Assembly: GCA_029961075.1 (NCBI GenBank)
Contig: JASBVL010000004.1
Span: 1 to 64,000 of the forward strand
DNA length: 64,000 bases
Reading direction: 5' to 3'
Source of the DNA: Sphaerobacter sp.
GTDB lineage: Bacteria; Chloroflexota; Chloroflexia; Thermomicrobiales; Thermomicrobiaceae
Every line of letters begins with the position of its first letter. Position 1 is the stretch's first letter. The notes beneath the pieces were generated by a model. That model saw only the letters and a program-made list of their open reading frames with translations. It made no database searches and was not told the origin of the DNA. A program made the position numbers and the translations under genes. This document shows positions 16,367-25,344 of this stretch, one piece after another.

Positions 16367-17299
16367 ATGCGGGGTTGGCAGGATGGCCCACCGGCCATCG
16401 AGTTCACGGGGTTGACCAAGCGCTTCGGCACGTTCGTCGCGGTCGACCATCTGACCTTCAGCGTGCCGGCCGGCTCGGTCTTCGGCTTCCTGGGCCCGAA
16501 CGGGGCGGGGAAGACCACGACCATCGGCATGCTGCTGGGGTTGATCGAGCCGGACGAGGGCACGGCGGCCATCTTCGGCCACGACGTGCGTACCGACCTG
16601 CCGGCGGCGCTGGCCCGCACCGGCGCGCTGGTCGAGCGACCCAGCTTCTACCCGTACCTGAGCGGGCGCGCCAACCTCCGGCTCCTGGGGCGCGTGGCCG
16701 GGGTCGACGATCCCAAGGCGATCGAGGAGGTGCTGCGAACGGTCGACCTCACGCGGCGCGCCGACGCGACCTTCGGCAGCTACTCCCAGGGCATGAAGCA
16801 GCGGCTGGGGATCGCAGCCGCGCTCCTGACGCAGCCGGACCTGCTCATCCTCGACGAGCCGACGAACGGCCTCGACCCGGCCGGGCAGCACGAGATCCGC
16901 GGGCTGATCCGCGAGCTGGCGCGCGCCGGGCGGACCATCTTCCTCTCCAGCCACCTGCTCTACGAGGTGCAGGAGATCTGCACCCACGTGGCGATCATCA
17001 GCCGCGGCCGGCTGATCGCCTGCGGCCCGATGAGCGAGATCCTGGCGGGCGGCGAGCGCCTGGCGATCCGGGTCGAGCCGCTGGCGGCGGCGGCGGAGCT
17101 GCTGCGCGGGCTGCCGGTCGTCCGCGGCGTCGAGGAGCGCGATGGGCAGTTGCTCGTCGCGGCGCCGGTGAGCGAGGCGGCCGCGCTCAACCGGGCGCTG
17201 GTGGAGGCCGGGTTCGCCGTGAGCGCCCTGGGTGTGCATCAGCGCCAGTTGGAGGAGCGCTTCCTTGCGCTCACGGACAACGCCCGAGGGGAGGGCTAA
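16367..17299 (+). CDS. ABC transporter ATP-binding protein
   Basis: A 310-residue ATPase of the DRA/CcmA-like exporter group. Walker A is GPNGAGKTTT (about 43-52), the signature is SYSQGMKQRL, Walker B is LLILDEPTNGLDP and the switch histidine lies in FLSSHLL. A C-terminal part of about 80 residues (after 225) is typical of the bacitracin/multidrug and Na+ exporter subfamilies (BcrA/NatA type). The ATG at 16367 follows AGGAGG by 8 bases. It is paired with the permease that starts one base after its stop codon. The substrate is not evident. Confidence 0.92.
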   Translation: MRGWQDGPPAIEFTGLTKRFGTFVAVDHLTFSVPAGSVFGFLGPNGAGKTTTIGMLLGLIEPDEGTAAIFGHDVRTDLPAALARTGALVERPSFYPYLSGRANLRLLGRVAGVDDPKAIEEVLRTVDLTRRADATFGSYSQGMKQRLGIAAALLTQPDLLILDEPTNGLDPAGQHEIRGLIRELARAGRTIFLSSHLLYEVQEICTHVAIISRGRLIACGPMSEILAGGERLAIRVEPLAAAAELLRGLPVVRGVEERDGQLLVAAPVSEAAALNRALVEAGFAVSALGVHQRQLEERFLALTDNARGEG

Positions 17300-17300
17300 G

Positions 17301-18164
17301 GTGGCATCGCTCGGGACGCTGTTCAGCGTGGAGCTGGCGAAGACGATCCGCCGCCCGATGACCTGGATCCTCGTCGTAATCCTCCTCGGGTTCATCGTGC
17401 TCGTCTACACGTCGCTGATCCTGGCGCTGGTGGGCGGGTTCGAGGGGAACATCAACGTCGAGGGCGCCGAGGGGACGTCGCTCCAGGACATGATCCTGCT
17501 GCCGGACGGCTTCGGGCTCGGCGTGTCGTTCGCGCAGAGCATCGGCGGGATCCTGCTGGCGATCCTGGCGGCGGGCAGCTTCGGCAGCGAGTTCTCCTGG
17601 GGCACGCTCCGCACGATGCTGCTCATGCGCGCCGACCGGCTGCGCCTGCTGATCGCCAAGCTGCTGGTGCTGCTGCTGGCGGCGGTGGTCGTCATGCTGA
17701 TCGGCGCCGCGGTGGGGCTGTTCGGCTCGCTGGTGGCGGGGATCGCGCTGGGCGAGCCGCTGCGCACGGACCAGTGGCTCACGATCGGCTTCGTCGGGGA
17801 TGCCGCGCGCATGCTCCTGATCGGCCTGGTCGGCGCGACCTTCTGGACGCTCTTCGCCGCGTCGCTGACGGTGGTGACCCGCTCGCTGGCCGCCGGCATC
17901 GGGATCACGATGGCCGCGGTCTTCGTGGGGGACTTCACCACCTCGCTGATCGCGCGGCTGGGCACGCTCGGCGAGTGGGTCTCGCGCGTCTTCCCGAACA
18001 CCGCGATCAGCGCGCTGGCGGCGCTCAACACGACGCCGCGGCCATCGTACGACGCGACCGATTGGGCGTGGATCACGGCCAACCTGGTCGGCTATACCGC
18101 GCTGCTGCTCGCGATCGCCGTGGTGCGCTTCCGGCGGATGAACATGGTGTCGGGCAGCGGGTAG
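17301..18164 (+). CDS. ABC-2 type transporter permease
   Basis: A 287-residue membrane subunit with six hydrophobic segments. The first is VAS..FSVELAKTIRRPMTWILVVILLGFIVLVY, followed by a large extracytoplasmic loop (about 45-80). The cytoplasmic motif GSEFSWGTLRTMLLMRADRLRLLIAKLL is typical of BcrB/NatB-type ABC-2 permeases. The GTG start at 17301 comes right after the ATPase stop, with GAGGGGAGGG upstream. The two genes should form one exporter. Confidence 0.88.
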   Translation: MASLGTLFSVELAKTIRRPMTWILVVILLGFIVLVYTSLILALVGGFEGNINVEGAEGTSLQDMILLPDGFGLGVSFAQSIGGILLAILAAGSFGSEFSWGTLRTMLLMRADRLRLLIAKLLVLLLAAVVVMLIGAAVGLFGSLVAGIALGEPLRTDQWLTIGFVGDAARMLLIGLVGATFWTLFAASLTVVTRSLAAGIGITMAAVFVGDFTTSLIARLGTLGEWVSRVFPNTAISALAALNTTPRPSYDATDWAWITANLVGYTALLLAIAVVRFRRMNMVSGSG

Positions 18165-18186
18165 GGGCTCAGCCCTCACCCCCTGA

Positions 18187-18212
18187 CCCCTCTCCCAAAG
18201 TTGGGAGAGGGG
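18187..18212. terminator. Family D palindrome between converging genes, probable two-way terminator
   Basis: CCCCTCTCCC-AAAGTT-GGGAGAGGGG lies midway between the permease stop (18164) and the Nudix stop (18232). The identical element at 316-341 marks it as a dispersed repeat, here in a position where it can end transcription from both sides. Confidence 0.55.
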
Positions 18213-18231
18213 GGACGGGCGGGGTGGCCGC

Positions 18232-18915
18232 TCACCACAGCCCGAGGTCGAGGTCGCGCGCCCCGGCCAGCACGCGGGCGACGGCGCGGGCGCCGATGGC
18301 CCAGTAGCGGTCGGTCACCGGGACGAAGTCGGCCGCGCCCACCACGGTCGGCGTGACCGGGCCGAGGCGGCGGTCCGGCAGCACAGGGGCGCGCAGGGCG
18401 GGGATCGCTGGCGGGCGCTCGGCCCCGTCGGCGAAGAGGCGGTCGAGATCGGCGGCGCGGACGACGTAGAGCGCGGTGATCTCGTCCGGCGCGGGGCGGA
18501 GCCGGGTCAGGCCGTCGGGCACGAGCGCGACGAAGACCTCCTGGATCTCGCAGTCGAGCCAGCCGGGACCCCGCCCGACGGCGCGCCGGCGCCCCACCGG
18601 CACCAACTCGTCGAGCGCGAGGGGCAGGCCCAGCTCCTCCTCCGCCTCGCGCACCACCTCCGCCAGCGTCTCGCCGGAGCGGAAGTGTCCGCCGACGGCG
18701 ACGTCGAGGCAGTTGGGTACGGTGTCCTTGGTCGGGCTCCGGCGCTGGAAGAGGACGTGGGCGTCCCCGTCCGGCCCCGGCCAGACGACCCAGCAGTGGA
18801 ACGAGCGGTGCCAGTCGCCGTCGCGGTGGACGGCGGCGCGGGGCTTGACCTGCCCCGTCGGCGCGCCGGTCGCGGTCAGGACGTCGAACAGCTCGTCGCG
18901 CGGGTCCGGTTCCAC
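18232..18915 (-). CDS. Nudix hydrolase
   Basis: A 227-residue protein with a canonical Nudix box, GGHFRSGETLAEVVREAEEELGL (about 75-97; G-x5-E-x7-REXXEEXG). The N-terminal pattern DELFDVLTATGAPTGQVKPRAAVHRDGDWHRSFHCWVV resembles the IPP-isomerase-like and YfcD-type Nudix enzymes. The substrate is not known. The GTG start at 18915 lies inside the end of the upstream gene (40-bp overlap), so the two are coupled. It is the last gene of the long dcw-nrdR run. Confidence 0.9.
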   Translation of the reverse strand: MEPDPRDELFDVLTATGAPTGQVKPRAAVHRDGDWHRSFHCWVVWPGPDGDAHVLFQRRSPTKDTVPNCLDVAVGGHFRSGETLAEVVREAEEELGLPLALDELVPVGRRRAVGRGPGWLDCEIQEVFVALVPDGLTRLRPAPDEITALYVVRAADLDRLFADGAERPPAIPALRAPVLPDRRLGPVTPTVVGAADFVPVTDRYWAIGARAVARVLAGARDLDLGLW

Positions 18916-20171
18916 GTGGCATTCCCCTCTCGGTCGCGGCCGGCGAGGCCTGATCGCCCGGCGGCGGCCAGGGCCGCCGTGGCGGCGCCTACCGCGGCCA
19001 GCAGGCCGCCGAGGGCGAGCCGGCGGCGGGTGAGGCCGGCCGCGGCGGGATCGAGCAGGACACTGGCGGCACTGGCCAGGAGCGCGGTGCGGCCGCCGCG
19101 ATAGGCCGGCTGGCGCACGGCGACGATGGTGGTGGTGCGCTCCCCCAGGCGGGCGCGGTCGCGATAGCCGTAGGTGTCGCCGCGCAGGTCGACGGTCAGG
19201 ATCGACTCATCCGGGGGCGCGGCGGGATGGTTCGGGTCCCAGACCAGCACCTCGGCGCGGTCGGGGTGGTCCTGCCGGAAGCCGTAGGGGACGACCGTGT
19301 GCCCCTCCCGCGTCAGGGCCCGGACGAGGTCGCGCCGCCAGGGGCGGGGGACGCCGACGTCGAAGCAGACGTCGCTGCGCCCGCGCGCCAGCAGGTCGGC
19401 GCGGAAGCGCCGGAAGGCGCGGGCCGGGCTGGGCCGGAGGACCCAGGGCGCGGCGGCCAGCAGCGCGCGGTCGGTCAACTGGCGGCCGTGGAGGACGATG
19501 GCCGCGGCGCGCAGGTCGGCGCCGGCAGGCAGCCCGCCGAGACTGCGCGCGAGCGCGGCGCGCGCCATGCCGGTGCAGAGGCCGCCCTGCGGCGCCCCCG
19601 GCGCGCCGCCGAGGAAGACGATGGCGCGGTAGAGGCCGCGGAAGAAGGCGCGCCGGAGCGGCGTCCAGCGGTAGGTGCGGGCGAAGAGCCGCGCGTCCGG
19701 CCGGACGACGCCGAGGTCGGCGACGGTGTTGGCGAACGGCAGTGCGTGCTGCTCCGGGCGAAACTGGCTGAAGCCCTCCAGGGTGATCCCGAGCGTCAGG
19801 TTCGCCCGCCCCAGCCGCCGACGGCCGTCGCGGACCTCCACCGCCAGGCGAGCGGTGAAGCCGGCGGGCAACCCGCGCGGGTAGACGGTCCAGGTGATGG
19901 CGGTCTGACCGGCGGGGAGGAAACACACCCGGCCGGGCAGGGTCAACCACTCGGGCGGGGCGACGAGGCGCACCTGCGCCTCCCGCGGGCGGGCAGCGGG
20001 CGCGCCCACGCCGGGCGCCGCGAGGTCGAGCGTCAGGTGGCAGCGGTCCGGGTGCGGGCGGAAGTCCGGGGAGCCGGGCGCGTTCGCGTAGCGCAGCCGG
20101 GTGAGGGGCCGGCCGTCCGCCCCATGCGCGGTCAGCGCGAGCGCTGGAGCGCGCATGCCGGCGCCGCTCAC
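18876..20171 (-). CDS. Unknown protein with a cysteine-protease-like triad pattern
   Basis: A 431-residue protein I cannot assign to a family. The N-terminal third (about 25-135) looks beta-rich. The second half has a Cys-His-Asp layout like papain- or C39-type peptidases: C199 in GGLCTGMARAALA at the start of a helix, H291 in REGHTVVPYGF, and D312 in VLVWDPNHP. A hydrophobic segment (about 385-410) near the C-terminus could anchor it in the membrane. The GTG start overlaps the nrdR stop by four bases. The catalytic reading is a pattern-based inference only. Confidence 0.5.
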   Translation of the reverse strand: MSGAGMRAPALALTAHGADGRPLTRLRYANAPGSPDFRPHPDRCHLTLDLAAPGVGAPAARPREAQVRLVAPPEWLTLPGRVCFLPAGQTAITWTVYPRGLPAGFTARLAVEVRDGRRRLGRANLTLGITLEGFSQFRPEQHALPFANTVADLGVVRPDARLFARTYRWTPLRRAFFRGLYRAIVFLGGAPGAPQGGLCTGMARAALARSLGGLPAGADLRAAAIVLHGRQLTDRALLAAAPWVLRPSPARAFRRFRADLLARGRSDVCFDVGVPRPWRRDLVRALTREGHTVVPYGFRQDHPDRAEVLVWDPNHPAAPPDESILTVDLRGDTYGYRDRARLGERTTTIVAVRQPAYRGGRTALLASAASVLLDPAAAGLTRRRLALGGLLAAVGAATAALAAAGRSGLAGRDREGNATWNRTRATSCSTS

Positions 20172-20644
20172 GGCGCGCGCGTCGAGCCGGGCGACGCGCC
20201 GCGCAGCACGTCGACCTCGCGCCGGAGGTCCTCCAGGTCGGCGAAGTCGCGATAGACGGAGGCGAAGCGGATGTAGGCGACGTGGTCGAGCCGCTTCAGT
20301 TCCCGCAGGGCGATCTCGCCGATGGCGGTGCTGGGCACCTCGACGGTACCCAGCGCCAGCAGCTCGCTCTCGACGGTGGTGACGATGCGGTCGATCTCGG
20401 CCTGCGGAACCGGGCGCTTGGTGAGGGCGATGCGCAGCTTGTCCCGCAGCTTGCGCGGGTCGAACTCTTCGCGGCGGCCGTCGCGCTTGACGACCATGAG
20501 GCCGCCGGACTCGACGCGCTCATAGGTGGTAAAGCGGCGGCCACAGGCGGCGCACTCGCGCCGCCGGCGGATGCTCTCGCCACCGCTCAACTCGCGCGAG
20601 TCGATGACCCGTGAGTCCCGCGCCTGGCAGAAGGGACAGCGCAC
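20168..20644 (-). CDS. nrdR: Transcriptional repressor NrdR
   Basis: A 158-residue regulator of ribonucleotide reductase genes. The zinc ribbon is MRCPFCQARDSRVIDSRE...RRRECAACGRRFTTYER (Cys pairs at 3/6 and 31/34), followed by the ATP-cone domain (KRDGRREEFDPRKLRDKLRIAL...). The GTG start at 20644 uses AGGAG overlapping the ftsZ stop codon, 9 bases upstream, so it should be translated with ftsZ. The ftsZ-nrdR neighbourhood links division to dNTP control; no nrd genes are in the window. Confidence 0.95.
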   Translation of the reverse strand: MRCPFCQARDSRVIDSRELSGGESIRRRRECAACGRRFTTYERVESGGLMVVKRDGRREEFDPRKLRDKLRIALTKRPVPQAEIDRIVTTVESELLALGTVEVPSTAIGEIALRELKRLDHVAYIRFASVYRDFADLEDLRREVDVLRGASPGSTRAP

Positions 20645-20653
20645 CGGCAGCTC

Positions 20654-21766
20654 CTAGCGCTCGCGCAGGAAGCGCAGGATGGCCGGCTCGGACCACTCGT
20701 CGTCCGGCAGGAGCGGGACGCGCGGCGGGGCCGACTGGCTGCCGCCCGCCGCGGCCGCGTCGGAGGGCCGGAAGCGGCGCTCCGGCCGCTGGCGGCGCTG
20801 CTGGCCGCCGCCGTGGAAGCCGGTGGCGATCAGCGTGATCTGGACGTCGCGGCCCATGGCCTCGTCGGTGGTGGCGCCGAAGATGATCTCGGCCTCCTCG
20901 TCCGCCGCGGCGCGGATCACCTCGGCCGCCTCGGTGATCTCGGTCAGGGACAGGTCGGGGCCGCCGATGATGTTGTAGAGGACGCCCACCGCGCCGTCGA
21001 TGCTCATCTCGAGCAGCGGGCTCTCGATGGCCATGCGCGCGGCGTCGATGCAGCGGGTCTCGCCGGTGCCGCGGCCGATGGCCATGAGGGCGGAGCCGGC
21101 GTCGCGCATGATGGTCTTGACGTCGGCGAAGTCGAGGTTGATCAGGCCCGGCTTGACGATCAGGTCGGAGATGCCCTGGATACCCTGGCGCAGCACGTCG
21201 TCGGCCAGGCGGAAGGCCTCCGAAAAGGGGGTCTTGGGATCGACCAGGCTGATGAGCCGCTGGTTGGGGATGGTGATGAGGGCGTCCACGTGCTCCTTGA
21301 GCGCGGCTACCCCCTCGTCGGCCACGCGGCGGCGCTTGGCGCCCTCGAAGTCGAACGGGCGGGTCACCACGCCGACGGTCAGCGCGCCGGTCTCGCGGGC
21401 CAGGCGGGCGACGATCGGCGAGGCGCCGGTGCCGGTGCCGCCGCCCATGCCGGCGGTGATAAAGACCATGTCGGCGCCGCGGACGACCTCGCTGAGCGCA
21501 TCGATGCTCTCCTCGGCGGCGCGCTCACCGATCTCCGGCCGGCCGCCCGCGCCGAGGCCCTTGGTGAGCTTGTCACCGATGCGGACGGTGACCGGCGCGA
21601 GCGAGTTGACGAGGGCCTGCGCGTCGGTGTTGACGGTGATGAACTCGACGCCCTCGACGCCAGCGTCGATCATGCGATTGACGGCGTTGCCGCCACCCCC
21701 GCCGACCCCGATGACCTTGATCCGAGCGAAAGAATTGGTAAACGCGTCGTCGTGGACGTTGAACAT
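20654..21766 (-). CDS. ftsZ: Cell division protein FtsZ
   Basis: A 370-residue tubulin-like GTPase that forms the division ring. The nucleotide-binding segments are [24 protein letters not shown] and the tubulin signature [10 protein letters not shown]; the T7 loop is [12 protein letters not shown] short variable linker (about 315-350) leads to the C-terminal peptide [16 protein letters not shown], which resembles the conserved tail (DIPxFLR) that binds FtsA and other partners. The start at 21766 is preceded by GGGGAGGA. It lies 129 bp downstream of ftsA and is followed closely by nrdR. Confidence 0.97.
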   Translation of the reverse strand: MFNVHDDAFTNSFARIKVIGVGGGGGNAVNRMIDAGVEGVEFITVNTDAQALVNSLAPVTVRIGDKLTKGLGAGGRPEIGERAAEESIDALSEVVRGADMVFITAGMGGGTGTGASPIVARLARETGALTVGVVTRPFDFEGAKRRRVADEGVAALKEHVDALITIPNQRLISLVDPKTPFSEAFRLADDVLRQGIQGISDLIVKPGLINLDFADVKTIMRDAGSALMAIGRGTGETRCIDAARMAIESPLLEMSIDGAVGVLYNIIGGPDLSLTEITEAAEVIRAAADEEAEIIFGATTDEAMGRDVQITLIATGFHGGGQQRRQRPERRFRPSDAAAAGGSQSAPPRVPLLPDDEWSEPAILRFLRER

Positions 21767-21895
21767 GCAAATCCTCCCCGCAGCACACCAGCGGCTCCCG
21801 CTCCCCGTGGGTCGCACGCTGAGCGGTACGCAGTTGACAGGAAAGTATGCGTCCCGGGGCCCGTCTCCGGCAACAGGCACGGCCCCGGGGGCGGA

Positions 21896-23005
21896 CTACT
21901 CGCTCCCTCCCAACGGCACGAACTCACGCAGCCAGCGCCCGAGCGCCGGCAGCCAGCCTGGCCGCTCCGGTGCCGGATCCTCGTCGTCGAGCGCCACGGG
22001 CGGCGCCGGCTCCGCCGCGAGCGTCCCCAGGTCCACCGGGTCGATCGGCCGGAGCCGCGCCTGGGCCAGCGCCAGGCCGACCGCGGTGGCGAAGCGTGGA
22101 TCCGCGAAGAGCGGCGCCGCTGGCGCCCCCACGCGCACCGGGACGCGCAGCCCGCGCTGCGCCGCGCCGCGGACACCCGCCGCGTAGGCACCACCCCCTA
22201 CCAGCACGCCGCCCGCGATGCGCCTGCCGAGATCCCGGTCATCCAGCCGCTGCCGGATGCGGTGGAACAGCGCGACCAGCGACGTGGGCGCGCGGTCGGC
22301 GGCGCGCGCGCCGAGCGGGATGGCGAAGAGCTCGCGCACCTGGCCGTCGAGGTAGACGGCGACATCGGTGGTGGCGCCGCCGAGGTCGATGAGGACCGCG
22401 CCGCGGTGCCGCTCGCTCGGCGCCAGCGCGGCCTCGGCCGCCGCCATGGCGCGCGGCAGGAGCAGGTCGACCGTCGCGCCCAACCGTGCCAGGATCCGCG
22501 CCCGTGCATCCACATACGATGCGGGAATCCTATACACTTCGGCGCTCAGGTGGAAGACCTGTCCGTAGAGACCGGCCAGCGGATCAGCGACCGGGAGGCC
22601 GTCGATCCGGCAGCCGCGCATCACCGAGGCCACCACCACCCCGTCCCCGCTCGCGTCCCGCAGGGCCTGCCGGTGGAGCGCCGCGAGCCGGTCCGCGTCC
22701 AGCCGCACGATCCGCCGATTGCGCTGCTCGGCGACCACCGGCGTGCGGCGGACATGCAACCCCGAGACGCTCAGCGCGACCTGGGCGACCGGGCCGCCGA
22801 GGTGCGCCGCCACGCGCGCGAGCGCCGCGCCGACCGCCCCCTCCAGCGCCACGGGGTCCGTCACCTCGCCCCGGACGACGCCGGCGCTGGGCAGGACCTC
22901 GCAGCCGACGACGCCGGCTCGCCCGCCGGCCCCCGGCGCGGCCGCGGCGACCGCGACGGTCGATGACCCGATGTCAAGGCCGACATACCAGCTCGTTGCC
23001 GTCAT
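21896..23005 (-). CDS. ftsA: Cell division protein FtsA
   Basis: A 369-residue actin-fold protein that ties FtsZ to the membrane. The ATP-binding motifs are YVGLDIGSSTVAVA (phosphate 1), GAVLIDLGGATTDVAVY (phosphate 2) and GGVLVGGGAYAAGV (adenosine). The SVSGLHVR segment belongs to the 1C domain. The end PGWLPALGRWLREFV is an amphipathic helix as expected for membrane binding. The 219-bp spacer to ftsQ contains TACAAT (complement of 23032-23037) and TATACT (complement of 23074-23079), possible -10 boxes without good -35 partners, so ftsAZ may have a promoter of their own. Confidence 0.93.
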   Translation of the reverse strand: MTATSWYVGLDIGSSTVAVAAAAPGAGGRAGVVGCEVLPSAGVVRGEVTDPVALEGAVGAALARVAAHLGGPVAQVALSVSGLHVRRTPVVAEQRNRRIVRLDADRLAALHRQALRDASGDGVVVASVMRGCRIDGLPVADPLAGLYGQVFHLSAEVYRIPASYVDARARILARLGATVDLLLPRAMAAAEAALAPSERHRGAVLIDLGGATTDVAVYLDGQVRELFAIPLGARAADRAPTSLVALFHRIRQRLDDRDLGRRIAGGVLVGGGAYAAGVRGAAQRGLRVPVRVGAPAAPLFADPRFATAVGLALAQARLRPIDPVDLGTLAAEPAPPVALDDEDPAPERPGWLPALGRWLREFVPLGGSE

Positions 23006-23224
23006 CCTCGACTACCTACGACACAAGTAGAATTGTACGCGCGGGGTTGCTGGATAGGATAGCGCCAGACGCCAGTATAGCACAGCCCACCCCGCCGCGC
23101 CGCCCGGACGTGCACGCCAGTCACCGCCGCTCGCGCCACGCGCCGGCTCGCGTGCCTCGCTGTCCGATCATGGTGGTCGGGTGTGATCCCCGCATACGCT
23201 GTGCCATCGTTCGTACGCCCCCGC

Positions 23225-23992
23225 TCACTGATAGTACGGCCGCTCCGGCTCGCGCAGGTCGAGCCGGGTCCAGCGGTCGGGCAGCGACAGCGCCGCCTCG
23301 AGCACGTTGAGCTTCAGCAGCAGCCGATCGCTGTCGCCGAGGACGACGGCCCGCCCTTCGGTCAGGTAGACGGTGAGGCCGAGGCGCGGCGCGTACTCGA
23401 CCAGCGTCAGCCGCTCGGCCAGGCGCTCGTGCACGGCGAGGACCGCCTGCACCAGCGCGGGCGGGAGCTGGCTACCGACCCGCGGCCGCTCCCCCTCGGT
23501 CTGGACGACGCGCGGCAGGGCGGGGTCGTACCCCGACGCGATCGCCCAGCCCCACCGGTCGACCAGGACGGCCTGCTCGCCCGCCTGCCAGACCAGGATC
23601 GGCGCCCGTTCCCGCAGCCGCACCACCACCCGGTCGGGGAACTCGGCTCGGACGTCGGCCGAGGCCACGGCCGGGTGGGCGGCGACCCGCCGCGCCACCG
23701 CCTCGGTGTCGAGCCGGAACAGGGGCTGCCCCAGGGCGCCGCTGGCGGCGACGATGGAGTCGGCGTAGGCCAGCGCGTTCCCCTGGACAACCACGCTGCG
23801 CACGGTGAAGTCGGCCGAGAAGAGGAAGCCGGCGAGCAGCACCGAGAGCCCGATCGCCAGCAGGAAGGCGGGCAGCCGGCCGGTGACCGCACCGGCGCGC
23901 AGGAAGCGCGCCAGGCGGGAGCGCCGCGGCCGGCGGCGCGCGGGGGCAGGCCGGCTGAGCGGGCCACGGGTGCGCATCGGGCGTCCGGTCAT
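23225..23992 (-). CDS. ftsQ: Cell division protein FtsQ/DivIB
   Basis: A 255-residue bitopic protein of the divisome. The basic cytoplasmic N-terminus (1-40) is followed by one membrane helix (about 42-60), the POTRA domain (FTVRSVVVQGNALAYADSIVAASG...) and a FtsQ domain (VVRLRERAPILVWQAGEQAVLVDRWGWAI). The ATG at 23992 overlaps the ddl stop by four bases (ATGA); Met6 is an alternative start. Its position between ddl and ftsA is the standard dcw order. Confidence 0.92.
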   Translation of the reverse strand: MTGRPMRTRGPLSRPAPARRRPRRSRLARFLRAGAVTGRLPAFLLAIGLSVLLAGFLFSADFTVRSVVVQGNALAYADSIVAASGALGQPLFRLDTEAVARRVAAHPAVASADVRAEFPDRVVVRLRERAPILVWQAGEQAVLVDRWGWAIASGYDPALPRVVQTEGERPRVGSQLPPALVQAVLAVHERLAERLTLVEYAPRLGLTVYLTEGRAVVLGDSDRLLLKLNVLEAALSLPDRWTRLDLREPERPYYQ

Positions 23993-25116
23993 ACCGCGTT
24001 TCCGCCGTGCCGGTCGGCGTGCCGCTCCAGCGCCAGCTCGATCAGGCGGGTCACCAGGTCGCGGAAGCTGAGACCGCTCGCCTCCCAGAGCATCGGGTAC
24101 ATGCTGATCGCGGTGAAGCCGGGGATGGTGTTCACCTCGTTGAGGTAGATCGTGCCGCTGGCGCGCTCGAGGAAGAAGTCGACCCGCGCCATGCCGGCGG
24201 CATCGACGACCTGGAAGGCGCGCAGCGCCAGGTCGCGGACGGTGGCCGCCTGCTCCTCGGTGATGGGCGCCGGGACGAGCAGCTCGGAGCCGTCGTCGAC
24301 GTACTTCGCCTCGTAGTCGTAGAACTCGCGGGACGGGCGGATCTCGCCCACCACCGAGACCATGGGATCGTCGTTCCCGAGAACGCTGACCTCCAGCTCG
24401 CGGGCGTCGATGCCGCGCTCGACGATGATCTTCCGGTCGTGGCGCCCGGCCTCCTCCATGGCCGGGGCCAGCTCCCCGGCGTGGTGAACCTTGGTGACCC
24501 CCACGCTGGAGCCGAGATTGGCCGGCTTGACGAAGCAGGGGTAGCCGATCTCGCGCGCCACGCGGTCGGCGACGGCCTCGGGATCCTGCCGCCACTGGCG
24601 GCGGGTCACCCAGAGCCAGGGGACGATCGGCAGCCCGGCGTGGGCGCAGAGCTGCTTGGCGACCACCTTGTCCATCGCGACGGCCGAGCCGAGCACGCCG
24701 GAGCCGACGTAGGGCAGCCCGGCCAGCTCCAGCAGCCCCTGGACCGTGCCGTCCTCGCCGAACGGGCCGTGCAGGACCGGGAAGACCACGTCGAGCTGCC
24801 GGGCCCAGCCTGCCCGCGCGACGTCGATGGCGCCGCCGGCGTCGCGCAGCTCCAGCGCGCGCTCCGGGTCGGGCGCCCCGGCAGGGGGCGGGTCGTCGCC
24901 CGCGGCCAGCGGGAGGCGCGACGTTGCCGCCAGTTGGCGGAGCGGGTCCCCACCGATCAGCCACTGCCCATCCCGAGTGATGCCGATCGGCACGACCTCG
25001 AACTTGTCGCGGTCGATGGCCCGCAGGATGGCCTGGGCCGAGCGGAGCGACACGTCGTGCTCGCCCGAGCGCCCACCGAAGATGACACCGACACGAAGTC
25101 TGCGGCTCTGCGTCAC
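23989..25116 (-). CDS. ddl: D-alanine--D-alanine ligase
   Basis: A 375-residue ATP-grasp enzyme that joins two D-alanines for peptidoglycan. Motifs: [20 protein letters not shown] at the N-terminus, [40 protein letters not shown], the omega-loop EFYDYEAKY and the metal-binding [17 protein letters not shown]. The omega-loop tyrosine is present, as in dipeptide ligases rather than D-Ala-D-Lac ligases. It is 228 bp downstream of murC; that gap contains two family C repeats and no murB. Confidence 0.95.
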   Translation of the reverse strand: MTQSRRLRVGVIFGGRSGEHDVSLRSAQAILRAIDRDKFEVVPIGITRDGQWLIGGDPLRQLAATSRLPLAAGDDPPPAGAPDPERALELRDAGGAIDVARAGWARQLDVVFPVLHGPFGEDGTVQGLLELAGLPYVGSGVLGSAVAMDKVVAKQLCAHAGLPIVPWLWVTRRQWRQDPEAVADRVAREIGYPCFVKPANLGSSVGVTKVHHAGELAPAMEEAGRHDRKIIVERGIDARELEVSVLGNDDPMVSVVGEIRPSREFYDYEAKYVDDGSELLVPAPITEEQAATVRDLALRAFQVVDAAGMARVDFFLERASGTIYLNEVNTIPGFTAISMYPMLWEASGLSFRDLVTRLIELALERHADRHGGNAV

Positions 25117-25214
25117 GTCCCGTGCCTCCGTTCACTGCGTGGGTCACGTTCCCGGTCGGGGCGGCTGGCCCCGCGCGGCGCCCCAGCCCCTTCCCCGTGG
25201 TCCTGAGCGGCGGG

Positions 25215-25344
25215 CGGCGGGAGGGCACAAGGACCTCCCGTACCACGGCCGAGGCGGGGCGCCGGTAGGGGCGGGGCTTGTCCCCGCCCACCGTGGGGCC
25301 GGCGCGGCGCCGGGCGACGCCGGCGCTCCACGCACCCCGCGCCC
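25215..25344. repeat. Two opposed family C repeats between murC and ddl
   Basis: GGGAGGGCACAAGGACCTCCCGTAC (about 25219-25243) and GTAGGGGCGGGGCTTGTCCCCGCCC (about 25266-25290) are opposed copies of a short palindromic repeat. Other copies are at 56279, 56409, 56457, 60309 and 60477. A GCCGGCGCTCCACG element like that at 36508-36521 follows at about 25320-25333. Confidence 0.75.
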
